Below are positions 1-7,937 of a stretch of 35,170 bases of DNA, piece by piece. The DNA comes from Oscillospiraceae bacterium (GTDB lineage: Bacteria > Bacillota > Clostridia > Oscillospirales > Acutalibacteraceae), in the NCBI GenBank assembly GCA_015065665.1, contig SVPX01000009.1, positions 1 through 35,170 on the forward strand, in the 5' to 3' direction. The position numbers and the translations under genes were made by a program. Position 1 is the stretch's first letter. Every line of letters starts with the position of its first letter. A model generated the notes under the pieces. That model did not search any database and had not been told where the DNA came from. It was given only the letters and a program-made list of their open reading frames with translations.

Positions 1-95
1 TAAAATCGGTTGATACCCCGTAATTTACCACAGCAATTTACCACAATGCACGGTAATAATATGACGAGATAAGGCGGGATTTGTAAAGATGAAAC

Positions 96-614
96 TTGAA
101 AAAAATGGCTTTAAATCAAGGTAAACCCCCAATAATTGAGGGTTTGCAAAATGGGTCTTTAATAATCCCCACAATGAAGCCTATGGACGCTCAGAAGAAG
201 GTTATCCCTCAGAAGACAGAGGCTGCAGAGGAGGTTATCGATTTCTCCAAGGTTGAGATTGAGCCTCTCTTTGAGGAGTTTGTAGACTTTGAGACTTTCT
301 CAAAGAGTGACTTTCGTGCAGTAAAGGTACTCAGCTGTGAAGCAGTTCCCAAGTCAAAGAAGCTCCTTAAGTTCACACTTGATGACGGCACAGGCAATGA
401 GCGTGTAATCCTCTCAGGTATCCACGCATACTACGAGCCTGAGGAGCTTGTTGGCAAGACTCTCATTGCAATCACAAACCTGCCTCCCAGAGCAATGATG
501 GGTACAGAGTCAAACGGTATGCTTCTGTCTGCAGTACACACAGAAGAGGGGGAGGAAAAACTCAACCTCCTTATGGTGTCTGACCGCATCCCCGCAGGCG
601 CAAAACTCTATTGA
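96..614 (+). CDS. tRNA-binding domain protein (MetG C-terminal-like), possibly a detached fragment
   Basis: The last ~110 residues match the OB-fold tRNA-binding domain found at the C-terminus of methionyl-tRNA synthetase and in CsaA/Trbp111. Visible motifs are FSKSDFRAVKVLSCEAVPKS, LSGIHAYYEPEELVGKTL and NLPPRAMMGTESNGMLLSA. In the family this domain dimerises and binds tRNA non-specifically. The frame is closed by a stop at 90-92, and no catalytic synthetase sequence (HIGH, KMSKS) lies upstream in the window. The first start is TTG at 96; ATG at 105, 174 and 183 are alternatives, and none has a good ribosome binding site. The first ~27 residues look unrelated to the family, so coding may really begin at 174. 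It could be a stand-alone tRNA-binding protein or the severed 3' end of metG. The domain call is firm; its status as an intact gene is not. Confidence 0.6.
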   Translation: MKKMALNQGKPPIIEGLQNGSLIIPTMKPMDAQKKVIPQKTEAAEEVIDFSKVEIEPLFEEFVDFETFSKSDFRAVKVLSCEAVPKSKKLLKFTLDDGTGNERVILSGIHAYYEPEELVGKTLIAITNLPPRAMMGTESNGMLLSAVHTEEGEEKLNLLMVSDRIPAGAKLY

Positions 615-631
615 TAATAAACAGTAATTAC

Positions 632-669
632 AGAGAAGTTTCGTCTTTTTGACGGAGCTTCTCTTTTTT
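632..669 (+). terminator. Rho-independent terminator after the tRNA-binding domain gene
   Basis: AGAGAAG pairs with CTTCTCT and the inner CGTC pairs with GACG around a T-rich loop; a run of T follows. It lies 18 bases after the stop codon. Confidence 0.75.
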
Positions 670-680
670 GATGGTTTTAT

Positions 681-709
681 TTGCTTTTTGTTAACAGTTG
701 TACTATAAT
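681..709 (+). promoter_or_regulatory. Sigma-A-type promoter for the GxIY-repeat membrane protein
   Basis: TTGCTT at 681-686, a 17-base spacer and a perfect TATAAT at 704-709. An in-frame TTG at 681 falls in the -35 box, so it cannot be the start codon; this supports the ATG at 732. Confidence 0.6.
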
Positions 710-731
710 ACAGAATAAAAGGAGGATTTTT

Positions 732-1520
732 ATGGGTAGTATTTATTCAGGTTTTGGTGAAAGTAAAAAATATTTAGGTCATTGTGACGATGGAATTATT
801 TACAAAGGTGTCGGCAATAGTAATCCAATTGGCAGATATAATAATGGAAGTGTTTATAACCAATTCAAAGAGATTGTTGGATTTTATGGTGGAGGCAGCA
901 TATATAATTCTTTCAGAGAACACATTGCTTCATATGACGATGGTATTGTATACAGCAAATATCTTAATTATTTAACAGGGCAAAAGCAAGTGGGAACTTA
1001 TATAGGTTCTTATGATGGAGAATCTGCTGAAGCTGCAGCTTTAGTTTTGTTGTTTTTAGGCGGAGATAGCATAAATCAAGAAACAGAAAGCGAAAATTTT
1101 CAACAAGAGCGAACTACTTCTGAATCATCAGAAAGTAGTTCTGATACGGGTTGCTTAGGTTCTATATTTTCAATAATTGGTTTTTTGTTGATGGGAGCGA
1201 TAAAATTAATATTTTATTTCTATAAATTTATATTCCTGTATTTGTTTTTTACAATTTTTGCAACAGTTACTATTTTTTACTTTATTATCTTAATATTGTC
1301 TGCTGTGACTGGAATTTTACCTGGTATCGCTTTGGGATTAGGTGTGTTTGGAACAGTTCTGGTAGCGTCCTCTTTGCCTTATTGGGTGATTTTATTTACA
1401 CAGAAGTTCAAAAGAAAAATGAAATGGAAAGATACTTTCAAATATTATGGCAAATGGTTTATTAAAGGACCCTTGGCATACAAAGATATTATTGAATTGA
1501 AAAATAGTCCTGTTGACTGA
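732..1520 (+). CDS. Unknown membrane protein with N-terminal GxIY tandem repeats
   Basis: I do not recognise a named family. The start at 732 follows GGAGGATTTTT; upstream in-frame codons overlap the promoter. Residues 1-95 hold about five degenerate repeats of ~19-20 residues with the pattern GxYxxGxIYxxF, for example IGRYNNGSVYNQF, VGFYGGGSIYNSF and IASYDDGIVYSKY. They resemble MORN or beta-meander repeats, but this is only a likeness. A serine/glutamate-rich linker (about 118-140) follows. Then come three or so hydrophobic segments (about 142-165, 167-195 and 197-222) and a basic C-terminal tail. There is no signal peptide, so the repeat domain is probably cytoplasmic. The coding sequence is strongly AT-rich compared with the operon starting at 3631, which suggests acquired DNA. 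Confidence 0.8.
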   Translation: MGSIYSGFGESKKYLGHCDDGIIYKGVGNSNPIGRYNNGSVYNQFKEIVGFYGGGSIYNSFREHIASYDDGIVYSKYLNYLTGQKQVGTYIGSYDGESAEAAALVLLFLGGDSINQETESENFQQERTTSESSESSSDTGCLGSIFSIIGFLLMGAIKLIFYFYKFIFLYLFFTIFATVTIFYFIILILSAVTGILPGIALGLGVFGTVLVASSLPYWVILFTQKFKRKMKWKDTFKYYGKWFIKGPLAYKDIIELKNSPVD

Positions 1521-1606
1521 TTTGCCATAGCAATTGCGTTATGGATAATTTTCTGATATTTATCCCCACAGGTGCAAAATACTTTTATAAGATGATATTT
1601 ATTATA

Positions 1607-1648
1607 AAAACAGTTTTCCTTATATGTTAAGGAAAACTGTTTTTTTTG
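1607..1648 (+). terminator. Rho-independent terminator
   Basis: A long perfect stem, with AAACAGTTTTCCTTA pairing with TAAGGAAAACTGTTT around TATGT, followed by T residues. The A-rich left side could let it work in both directions. Confidence 0.85.
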
Positions 1649-1689
1649 AAATGATGAAATATAGATTGTTGATAATTTACATAAAACGC

Positions 1690-1718
1690 TTTACAAGAAT
1701 AAAAAAATATGTCATAAT
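1690..1718 (+). promoter_or_regulatory. Promoter of the radical SAM/peptide cassette
   Basis: TTTACA at 1690-1695, 17 bases, then CATAAT at 1713-1718, about 65 bases before the maturase start. It is the best-spaced promoter-like pair in this AT-rich gap. Confidence 0.5.
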
Positions 1719-1784
1719 AACAAAAAGATTGTTTGGTGTTGTCGAAAGATAAACATTGGTGTTTTAAAAGAGGTGTGTGTTCCC

Positions 1785-3107
1785 TTGAAATACAATATAT
1801 CTAAATATATAGTAGTACAGGACTTTGGTGATGAGGAAAAATTGCTTTACAGTACCCTATCAACTTCAATTCTTACGATGGATAAAGATATGTATCATGG
1901 GATATTTGAAGAGCAAGAATTTGATAAATATTCTGATGAGTGCAAAGATTTGTGCGATATGGGATTTTTGTTTGAAGGAAAGTCGGATGCACAGTTAAAT
2001 GAATTGCAAAATATCAGGAAAGAGATTGTTGATGCTGAACATGGTATAACAGCAATAACAATTGCCCCCACTATGGACTGTAATGCAAGGTGTTTTTATT
2101 GCTTTGAACATGGTGCGATAAAAGGTACTATGACACCCGAAACCGCAGACCAGGTAAGCAGATTTCTGATTGATAATTGTACAGAAAAAGAACTGTATAT
2201 TTCATGGTTCGGCGGTGAGCCTCTAATGGCTCCGGATATTATTGATAGAATCAATAATCAGCTTCTTGATGCAGGAATTAATATTGAATCAACAGTAACC
2301 ACAAATGGTATACTTATCAGTCCTGAAATGGTAGAGAAGTTCAAATCCTGGAATGTTATCAGAGTACAGATAACTCTTGATGGTTTGGGTGAAGAGTATA
2401 ATAGAATTAAGAATTATACTTTAGATATAAAAGATCCTTTTGAAAGAATAATGGAGAATATTGAACTTGTTATTAAGAGCGGAATCTCTGTTCATCTCAG
2501 AGTCAATTACAGAAGTACCGATTATACTAAGGTCAATGAGACCATGAGTTATCTTCATAATCGATTCGGTCAATATGATAAATTGTATCTTTATGGTGCA
2601 CCTTTAGATTTACCCCAGATTAAAGGTTATTCTGAGTTCGATTCTGATGAAGGAGATATTTTTCTTAGGGTGCTTGAAGATTCTTTGATGAATGGGTATG
2701 AAAATGAAGAATTGAATTTTGCTTCTTTAAAGGTGTCTGAGGATTATAATCCAGCTTTGGGTGAACTGATGTTAGCTCCTTTCCCTGCAAATTGCTTTAT
2801 GGTTAACAAAGACAGGTATGTTATTGATGACGCAGGTTTACTGTATAAGTGTCAAAAACATCTTGGTAAACCTCAGTTTAGTTGCGGAAATGTAAAAGAA
2901 GGTCCTTTGAAAAACGATATTTATTATCATTATGTAACTGAAAAACTTCACGATGAGCGTTGTGGAGAGTGCAGGATGTTGCCTATTTGTCAGGGTGGAT
3001 GTAATGCAAACCGATTGTTATATGGACATAAATTTGCCTGCCCGCCCTCAAAAAGTATCATCGAAAAGTTAGTGTTAAAATACTATCACCGCGTTGCTGG
3101 TGAGTAA
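1785..3107 (+). CDS. Radical SAM/SPASM peptide maturase (RiPP-type)
   Basis: The radical SAM [4Fe-4S]/SAM motif CNARCFYC (C-x3-C-x2-C, Cys99/103/106) is followed by WFGGEP, the usual GGEP SAM-contact motif. The C-terminus carries a cysteine-rich SPASM-type region: C393-GE-C396-x5-C402-QGG-C406, plus C419 and upstream cysteines in NCFMV, YKCQK and FSCGN. SPASM enzymes usually modify ribosomal peptides, for example by making Cys thioether links. The N-terminal ~85 residues have the look of the precursor-recognition region seen in such maturases (inference). I prefer the TTG at 1785 because AGAGGTG lies at a suitable distance; a GTG at 1773 would sit on that ribosome binding site. Length (440 aa) suits the class. 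A 38-residue cysteine peptide follows 27 bases later and is the probable substrate. No transporter or peptidase gene is adjacent. Confidence 0.88.
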   Translation: MKYNISKYIVVQDFGDEEKLLYSTLSTSILTMDKDMYHGIFEEQEFDKYSDECKDLCDMGFLFEGKSDAQLNELQNIRKEIVDAEHGITAITIAPTMDCNARCFYCFEHGAIKGTMTPETADQVSRFLIDNCTEKELYISWFGGEPLMAPDIIDRINNQLLDAGINIESTVTTNGILISPEMVEKFKSWNVIRVQITLDGLGEEYNRIKNYTLDIKDPFERIMENIELVIKSGISVHLRVNYRSTDYTKVNETMSYLHNRFGQYDKLYLYGAPLDLPQIKGYSEFDSDEGDIFLRVLEDSLMNGYENEELNFASLKVSEDYNPALGELMLAPFPANCFMVNKDRYVIDDAGLLYKCQKHLGKPQFSCGNVKEGPLKNDIYYHYVTEKLHDERCGECRMLPICQGGCNANRLLYGHKFACPPSKSIIEKLVLKYYHRVAGE

Positions 3108-3134
3108 TTTATAAAATCAGTAAAGGAGGTTAAG

Positions 3135-3251
3135 ATGATGAAGGTTGTTGTTAAAAACAATGTTAAAAAGGCGATGAAAGAGCTCAAAACCAGAGCTGTA
3201 GCCTGTGAGCCGCACAGCATGTGTCCTAAGTGTCTTAGAGGTCGTGGTTGA
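3135..3251 (+). CDS. Small Cys-containing RiPP precursor candidate (38 aa)
   Basis: A near-perfect AAAGGAGG at 3122-3129 precedes two consecutive ATG codons (3135, 3138). The peptide starts MMKVVVKNNVKKAMKELK, a lysine-rich leader-like part, and ends ACEPHSMCPKCLRGRG with Cys24, Cys30 and Cys33. It lies 27 bases behind the radical SAM/SPASM gene and is followed directly by a terminator, so both genes form one transcript. This is the classic layout of a maturase and its substrate. The expected chemistry would be thioether or other Cys-centred cross-links in the C-terminal core (inference). The core has only three cysteines and an unusual basic LRGRG tail, unlike the six-cysteine SCIFF peptides. 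A Clo7bot- or FibroRumin-type family is possible, but I cannot confirm any named family. It is too short for ordinary ORF calling. Confidence 0.78.
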   Translation: MMKVVVKNNVKKAMKELKTRAVACEPHSMCPKCLRGRG

Positions 3252-3261
3252 TTAAAGAAGG

Positions 3262-3303
3262 CAGGGTTGACGGATTTATTGTTCTGTCAACCCTGTTTTT
3301 TTA
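3262..3303 (+). terminator. Terminator of the radical SAM/peptide cassette
   Basis: CAGGGTTGAC pairs with GTCAACCCTG around a short AT-rich loop, then seven T. It starts 11 bases after the peptide stop. Confidence 0.88.
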
Positions 3304-3451
3304 CGAAGAAGAATTATTAATTAAGGGTGTTTCATAGATGGTTTGTTTTATAATATATACTAAACTCTGAGAGATGAAATCGCAGTTTTTGTGCAAGTGT
3401 ATAAAATGTGCAAAAATATAACAATTCGTTGTAAAATCTTTGATATTTACA

Positions 3452-3480
3452 TTGACAATAACCAAGGCTTGTGATAATAT
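3452..3480 (+). promoter_or_regulatory. Promoter of the kinase/FHA/AAA+ operon
   Basis: Consensus TTGACA at 3452-3457, 17 bases, then TAATAT at 3475-3480. It is the only strong promoter in the 379-base gap 3252-3630, which otherwise holds the preceding terminator and an AT-rich leader of about 145 bases. I saw no riboswitch-like structure in that leader, but no folding was computed. Confidence 0.65.
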
Positions 3481-3630
3481 TAAGAAAATAATTATTAAAA
3501 TGTGCTAAAGTCGGAAATTTCCCTTTGTTTCGGGAATTGGTAGGTTTTCTATGTGTCCCTTATTGTGGAATTATCTGTGCCTTTCTCCGATTTTCGACAC
3601 AGAGTTTATGTGTGAAAGCAGATATCTTTT

Positions 3631-4530
3631 ATGAAACTTAGAGAGAATTTCACAAAACTTAATAAAGCTGAACTGTGTTTCTATCGTTTTGCCGGGGTGC
3701 CTGTGTTCAAGAAACTGATTCTTCTTATTGAACATTTTAAACACAGACGCGGTGGAGGTTACAATAAAAACTATCATCCCGACAACACCCGACTCAGCAC
3801 GCTTCGGATTTTTTCGGGATATCTTCTTTACAATTCCCTTATTCATTTAGCGGGAATTGCGCTGTGTGCTATTTACTTTTTCCTCAGTCATATGCTAAAG
3901 GTTCACAATATTCCCGCATACATCTTTGTGTGGGTGATGGTGGTGTTTAACCTCTATTGCATTATGCTTCAGCGGTATACTTATCTGAGGCTCAAAAAAC
4001 TTGAAGCATCAATGGAAAAACGGAATAAACGCCGTACCGAAATCAGAGTAAGTTGCCTTCTGTGGCGTCTTTCCGATAAATCTGAGGAAGAACTGAGAGA
4101 GGGATATAAGATACTTGAAAAGTTATCGCAGAATCTTGCACAGCACAAGGATATAGTCCTTACTGAAGCTGAGGCGTCTGTAATCAGTGATGTTGCGGAA
4201 TATTACAATCCTCATAATGATTATGATGTTTTATGTTATACAGATGAGGAAATGAAAGACTCTCCCGCAATATTGCTTCATTCCCTGCCCTCTGACAGCA
4301 GAGTTCATTCTCCTGTTGAGAGAAGGGTTTCAGCACTTCAGAGGTTTTTCGGAGTTCCTGAGGACCGCAACTGTATCTTCAGATATTCGGTCCGTTCAGA
4401 CTCTCCCGTTTCTGAAAAAGTCTGCAGTTGCTTGTTCTCAGACCCTACAAGGGATGGGGCAGATTTTGCGGTTAATGTGCTTTTGCTCACATACAAATCC
4501 GCCCTGGAAAGCAGGTGCGGTAGAATATGA
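3631..4530 (+). CDS. Unknown protein with two membrane segments, first gene of the kinase/FHA/AAA+ operon
   Basis: No family is recognised. The 299-residue protein has a basic N-terminal part (1-60). Two closely spaced hydrophobic segments follow at about 65-88 (LLYNSLIHLAGIALCAIYFF) and 96-115. The remaining ~180 residues form a soluble, charged C-terminal domain that includes the acidic DVAEYYNPHNDYDVLCYTDE stretch. Both ends therefore probably face the cytoplasm with a short outside hairpin. The ATG at 3631 has only a weak ribosome binding site, but it gives the full charged N-terminus. The stop overlaps the start of the next gene (ATGA at 4527), so the two are translationally coupled. As first gene of a ten-gene operon with a kinase, a phosphatase and an FHA protein, it may be a membrane component of that system (inference). 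Confidence 0.75.
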   Translation: MKLRENFTKLNKAELCFYRFAGVPVFKKLILLIEHFKHRRGGGYNKNYHPDNTRLSTLRIFSGYLLYNSLIHLAGIALCAIYFFLSHMLKVHNIPAYIFVWVMVVFNLYCIMLQRYTYLRLKKLEASMEKRNKRRTEIRVSCLLWRLSDKSEEELREGYKILEKLSQNLAQHKDIVLTEAEASVISDVAEYYNPHNDYDVLCYTDEEMKDSPAILLHSLPSDSRVHSPVERRVSALQRFFGVPEDRNCIFRYSVRSDSPVSEKVCSCLFSDPTRDGADFAVNVLLLTYKSALESRCGRI

Positions 4531-5519
4531 ATCTCAATAGTACGCTCAACCGCAGAGCTTTTCTGGATGCTGTTCTCTCCTGCGCTCTGTCAGACAGCAG
4601 ATTTAAAATCTGTGCGTCTTACAACTGGGCAGACCCCCGTCAGATTATGAGGGTAAATATACAGGAAAACACCATAAACCTTGCAATCAATATAAACACA
4701 AGGGCAGACAGAAAGGGAATTTTTAAAAACAATAAGCACAGAGGGGAGCTTCAGTTGCTTTTCTGTGCTTACTACATAATTAACTATATACATTGCCTTG
4801 AGAGTGCATACACAACTGTTCCTCTTTCGTACTTCAACGGGCTTGTGGTTTTGGAGTCTGTGCTTGATCTGAACTCGCAAAAAACCATATTATGCAGTTC
4901 TCCCATTGCAAAAGGCAAACCTTCTGCTTTGCGACCTCTGGATGTTTACTGCACTATCCGTGCTATTAACAGTGTACTTATGGAGAAAGAAGAAATCCTC
5001 ACACAGGAAGAAAAAACTCTGTGTGAAGAAGCTGTTGATTTTCTTGTAATATATACAGGTGTACCTGAGGTTATGTATGCAGGGGGCAAATCTTCACGAT
5101 ACAGTCTGCTTTGTGACTTTCTGCAGGGGATGGCTCTTATAGAGAGAAACCCTGAATGTATATCACAATTCCCTTTGCTTCTTGCACTTTCTTCGGTTTT
5201 TTCTGAGGATGGGAATATAAGTGAAATACTCAGAGAATGTGACCTGAGAAGTGACCGTTTCCTTGCAGGTATGTTTGTAAGGCTCTTTGCCTTTACACGC
5301 ATAAAAGGTTATCTGAAAAAATATCTGTGGTGCAGATGTGTGTGCGATGCAATAACAGATTTACAGCAAAGTGCAGAGTATTGGTTCTGTAATGTAAAGG
5401 AAACATCTCCTTTTGTCTGTGATAACTCGGAGGCAATAAAAGAACTTCTGTTTATGACAGACCTGGTGTCAGGCTCTTATTCTGATGATAAAACAGGAAG
5501 ACCACATTTTATACAATAA
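4527..5519 (+). CDS. Unknown 330-residue protein, second gene of the kinase/FHA/AAA+ operon
   Basis: No family is recognised. It overlaps the preceding gene by four bases (ATGA). The sequence looks soluble and mostly helical, with no signal peptide and no clear membrane segment. It is fairly cysteine-rich (about 14 Cys, including CAYYI, CRCVC and WFCNV), without a regular zinc-binding or iron-sulfur spacing I would trust. Its position, coupled to a two-segment membrane protein and just ahead of the Ala/Gly-rich 515-residue protein, suggests it works with those partners. I would not guess an activity from the sequence. Confidence 0.75.
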   Translation: MNLNSTLNRRAFLDAVLSCALSDSRFKICASYNWADPRQIMRVNIQENTINLAININTRADRKGIFKNNKHRGELQLLFCAYYIINYIHCLESAYTTVPLSYFNGLVVLESVLDLNSQKTILCSSPIAKGKPSALRPLDVYCTIRAINSVLMEKEEILTQEEKTLCEEAVDFLVIYTGVPEVMYAGGKSSRYSLLCDFLQGMALIERNPECISQFPLLLALSSVFSEDGNISEILRECDLRSDRFLAGMFVRLFAFTRIKGYLKKYLWCRCVCDAITDLQQSAEYWFCNVKETSPFVCDNSEAIKELLFMTDLVSGSYSDDKTGRPHFIQ

Positions 5520-5567
5520 TACCATTCAATATACAATCAGTTTGGATGTTTCAGGAGGAATAGAATT

Positions 5568-7115
5568 ATGAGTAGTTTAATTGATGGCGATGCCGCAATC
5601 GGCGCAGCGGTAGTGATTCCCGGTGCGGCAATGGCTGCAGCAGGTGTGGCGGTAGTTGCTGTGTCTGCAGGAGTTATCTACGGTGCAGGCTGGGCATTGT
5701 GGCAGACAGGCAAACTCCTGGTTGATGCCAATAGTGCAGTTGACCAGAGAATCGCCGAGAAAAGACGCCTTCTTGCTCAGGAGGCTGATAACCGCAGAAA
5801 CCTTGCTGTAGCAGCACACAATCAGCTTGTGCAGGTATGCACAAGCGTTATTGCTCAGCTTGAAGCAGGAGTACAGGACTCAAAGACAAAAGAACATATT
5901 GCTGTACTCAGAAGCATCAGCACAGAGAGCATCCCCGAAGACACAGGCAAACTTGAAAGTATGACTACATATAATTACGGCAGACTCAATGACATTGTTA
6001 ATGAGCAGAAACAAATTGCTGAGATGAGACTTTCGGAGGAAGGTCGGGTAAAGAATATTTCTGTTGCTGATATGATGGACAGTATGCGTGTTGCAATTGC
6101 GGCTATGGAGATAAGTGCTACAGAGGGATTTGACGCTGTGGCTGTTGACGCGGAAGTTCTCCAGAGAGCAAAACTTAACAAGAGACTTTCTGCTGTGGTT
6201 GACCGTATGGTAGAGGCTCTGGGATTTGTACAGGCTCTGGAAGAGACAAATGGTCTCTCTGCATCGGCACTTACCTGGTTCAATCTTTGCTTTGAGGGTG
6301 CAGATAAGCTTATTGAGGCTTTGCGTAATCCCGCAACTTCCAACGAGGAACTCCAGAAAGGCGTTGTCCGTCTTGAAGAATCTATGTACAGATTTGACAG
6401 CCAGGCGGCTGCTATTGAAAAAGATGCCAGAAAGATGGCTCTCCTCTACGATGTTTATGTAAACGCATCCAAGGCTCTTGGCGAAAAGGTAGAGCCTATC
6501 AGTAGTTTCAAGGATTCGGAGGCTCTTGAGAAAAGACTCAGAGAACTTGATGAGCGTACAAAGAGAGCAGAAGAATGTGCCCGAGTTTATGCAAAACTTG
6601 GTCCCCAGGGATACATCTGCTATGCTATGGACCAGGAACTCAAGGAAATGGGTTACAGGATGCACACACGCAGAGGTGTAGCTGCTCTTGCGGATAAAAC
6701 TCCGGAGAATGCAGAAATTGACGGTAAGGTGCTTCCTTTCTATGAGTGGGGGGATGACCTGACTCAGCTTTATGAAATTGCACAGGATTGCAACCTTCAG
6801 CTTATTGTTCACGAGGATGGTACAGTTTCAATGAAAACTATTGCAGAGGATGAAGAGGCAGAGGTGGAAGCCACACAGCATCTCCATTGCTCACAGCTTA
6901 AAGTTCTTCGTGAAAGACTCAGAGAAAGATGGTTCATCTTCTATGATTATGAGGAACTTGAATCAGCCGATAAAGTTACAACCGTTGCATCCTGGAAGTC
7001 AGGGACAGACTTTGCCTGGGGCAAGGGAACAGCACCCGGCAGAGGTGTTAAGGATGGTCGCGGTATCGATATCGGTACAGGGGATCAGACAGGCAATAAA
7101 AACACCGTAGACTAA
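5568..7115 (+). CDS. Unknown protein with Ala/Gly-rich hydrophobic N-terminus and coiled-coil body
   Basis: No family is recognised. The start at 5568 follows CAGGAGGAATAGAATT, a strong ribosome binding site. Residues 9-53 form a long Ala/Gly/Val-rich hydrophobic stretch (for example AAAGVAVVAVSAGVIYGAGW) without a signal-peptide cleavage pattern. It could be a membrane hairpin or an oligomerising glycine-zipper-like segment. Residues ~58-340 are heptad-like and highly charged, for instance VDQRIAEKRRLLAQEADNRR and EKRLRELDERTKRAEECARV, consistent with long coiled coils. The last ~30 residues are Gly/Asp/Thr-rich and probably flexible. The shape suggests a scaffold or membrane-remodelling component. 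It lies 15 bases before the FHA gene and may be one of the phosphoproteins that gene recognises (inference). Confidence 0.78.
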   Translation: MSSLIDGDAAIGAAVVIPGAAMAAAGVAVVAVSAGVIYGAGWALWQTGKLLVDANSAVDQRIAEKRRLLAQEADNRRNLAVAAHNQLVQVCTSVIAQLEAGVQDSKTKEHIAVLRSISTESIPEDTGKLESMTTYNYGRLNDIVNEQKQIAEMRLSEEGRVKNISVADMMDSMRVAIAAMEISATEGFDAVAVDAEVLQRAKLNKRLSAVVDRMVEALGFVQALEETNGLSASALTWFNLCFEGADKLIEALRNPATSNEELQKGVVRLEESMYRFDSQAAAIEKDARKMALLYDVYVNASKALGEKVEPISSFKDSEALEKRLRELDERTKRAEECARVYAKLGPQGYICYAMDQELKEMGYRMHTRRGVAALADKTPENAEIDGKVLPFYEWGDDLTQLYEIAQDCNLQLIVHEDGTVSMKTIAEDEEAEVEATQHLHCSQLKVLRERLRERWFIFYDYEELESADKVTTVASWKSGTDFAWGKGTAPGRGVKDGRGIDIGTGDQTGNKNTVD

Positions 7116-7130
7116 AGGAGATAAAACACT

Positions 7131-7937
7131 ATGAGCAAGATACCCTGCAAAATATGTTCCTGCGGATTATATCACGATTTGTCCGTGAAATTCTGCACAG
7201 GCTGTTCTGCTGACTTATCTCAGAAAGCAGCAGAACTTGTTGAGACAGATACCATCCCCTCGGATAAACGAGGAATGATAAAAGAGAACCTTAAGTTCTA
7301 TGTGCAGAAATGTATCTGTCAGACACTTAACTTTACACTTGACGAAAAAACTCCTGTTACCTCCTGCCGTAGGTGCGGCGGTATCAGAGTTGCAATGGTA
7401 AAACCCGTTGAATATAAAGAGGAAGCACCTGCACCTGCCGCAGAAGAAAAAACACCTGAGAAAACCTCAGACTTTGGTGCAATTGCAGATAACATCAGAA
7501 CCACCATGGGGGATACTGATGGAACACCCTGTGAATCTGATGAGGAAGAGCCTGTAGGTTGGGGTGCTTTACTGGGGGAGCCTGAGTCAAAGTCTGCACC
7601 CAAACCCTCCAATGCAGTTACAAGTATAACCCTTGTTTGCATTACAAACCCCTCTGCTACCTTTACAGCAAAGGGCAAAGAGGGAGAAAAACACCTTTTC
7701 GGACGCTATAGTCTTCTTGGTGAGTATATGCAGCATGATACTCAGATAGGAAGCGAACATTGTTATGTATATTTTGCAAACGGAAACTGGTATGTAACCA
7801 ATAAAAAGGCTTCAAACGGCACCTTCCTTAATGAAGAACTTCTTGCAGACGGCACAGTATATCCCCTTACTGACGGTGCCCTCTTAAAGCTTGGTCACAG
7901 ACCTGACTCTTTTACATTCAGAGTAACAATAAGATAA
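7131..7937 (+). CDS. Zinc-ribbon/FHA domain protein (phosphothreonine reader)
   Basis: The N-terminus has two short zinc-ribbon-like Cys groups: Cys6/9/11 with Cys22/25, and Cys60/62 with Cys78/81 (CRRCG). A Pro/Glu/Ala-rich acidic linker (about 95-160) follows. The last ~100 residues form a forkhead-associated (FHA) domain: FGRYSLLG, IGSEHCYVYF, then SNGTFLNEELL and a GHRPDSFTF strand. The GR, SEH and NGT positions are the canonical phosphothreonine-binding loop residues, so it should bind pThr peptides. The start has AAAGGAG upstream. It overlaps the next gene by one base (TAATG). With a Ser/Thr kinase and a PP2C phosphatase in the same operon, it is most simply the phospho-dependent adaptor of the system; the kinase's own TEVD repeats are candidate ligands. 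Confidence 0.88.
   Translation: MSKIPCKICSCGLYHDLSVKFCTGCSADLSQKAAELVETDTIPSDKRGMIKENLKFYVQKCICQTLNFTLDEKTPVTSCRRCGGIRVAMVKPVEYKEEAPAPAAEEKTPEKTSDFGAIADNIRTTMGDTDGTPCESDEEEPVGWGALLGEPESKSAPKPSNAVTSITLVCITNPSATFTAKGKEGEKHLFGRYSLLGEYMQHDTQIGSEHCYVYFANGNWYVTNKKASNGTFLNEELLADGTVYPLTDGALLKLGHRPDSFTFRVTIR

Noticed and set aside
681..731. Extended start for the GxIY-repeat protein
   Set aside because: The codon at 681 is in the -35 box of a good promoter, and the ATG at 732 has a strong ribosome binding site.
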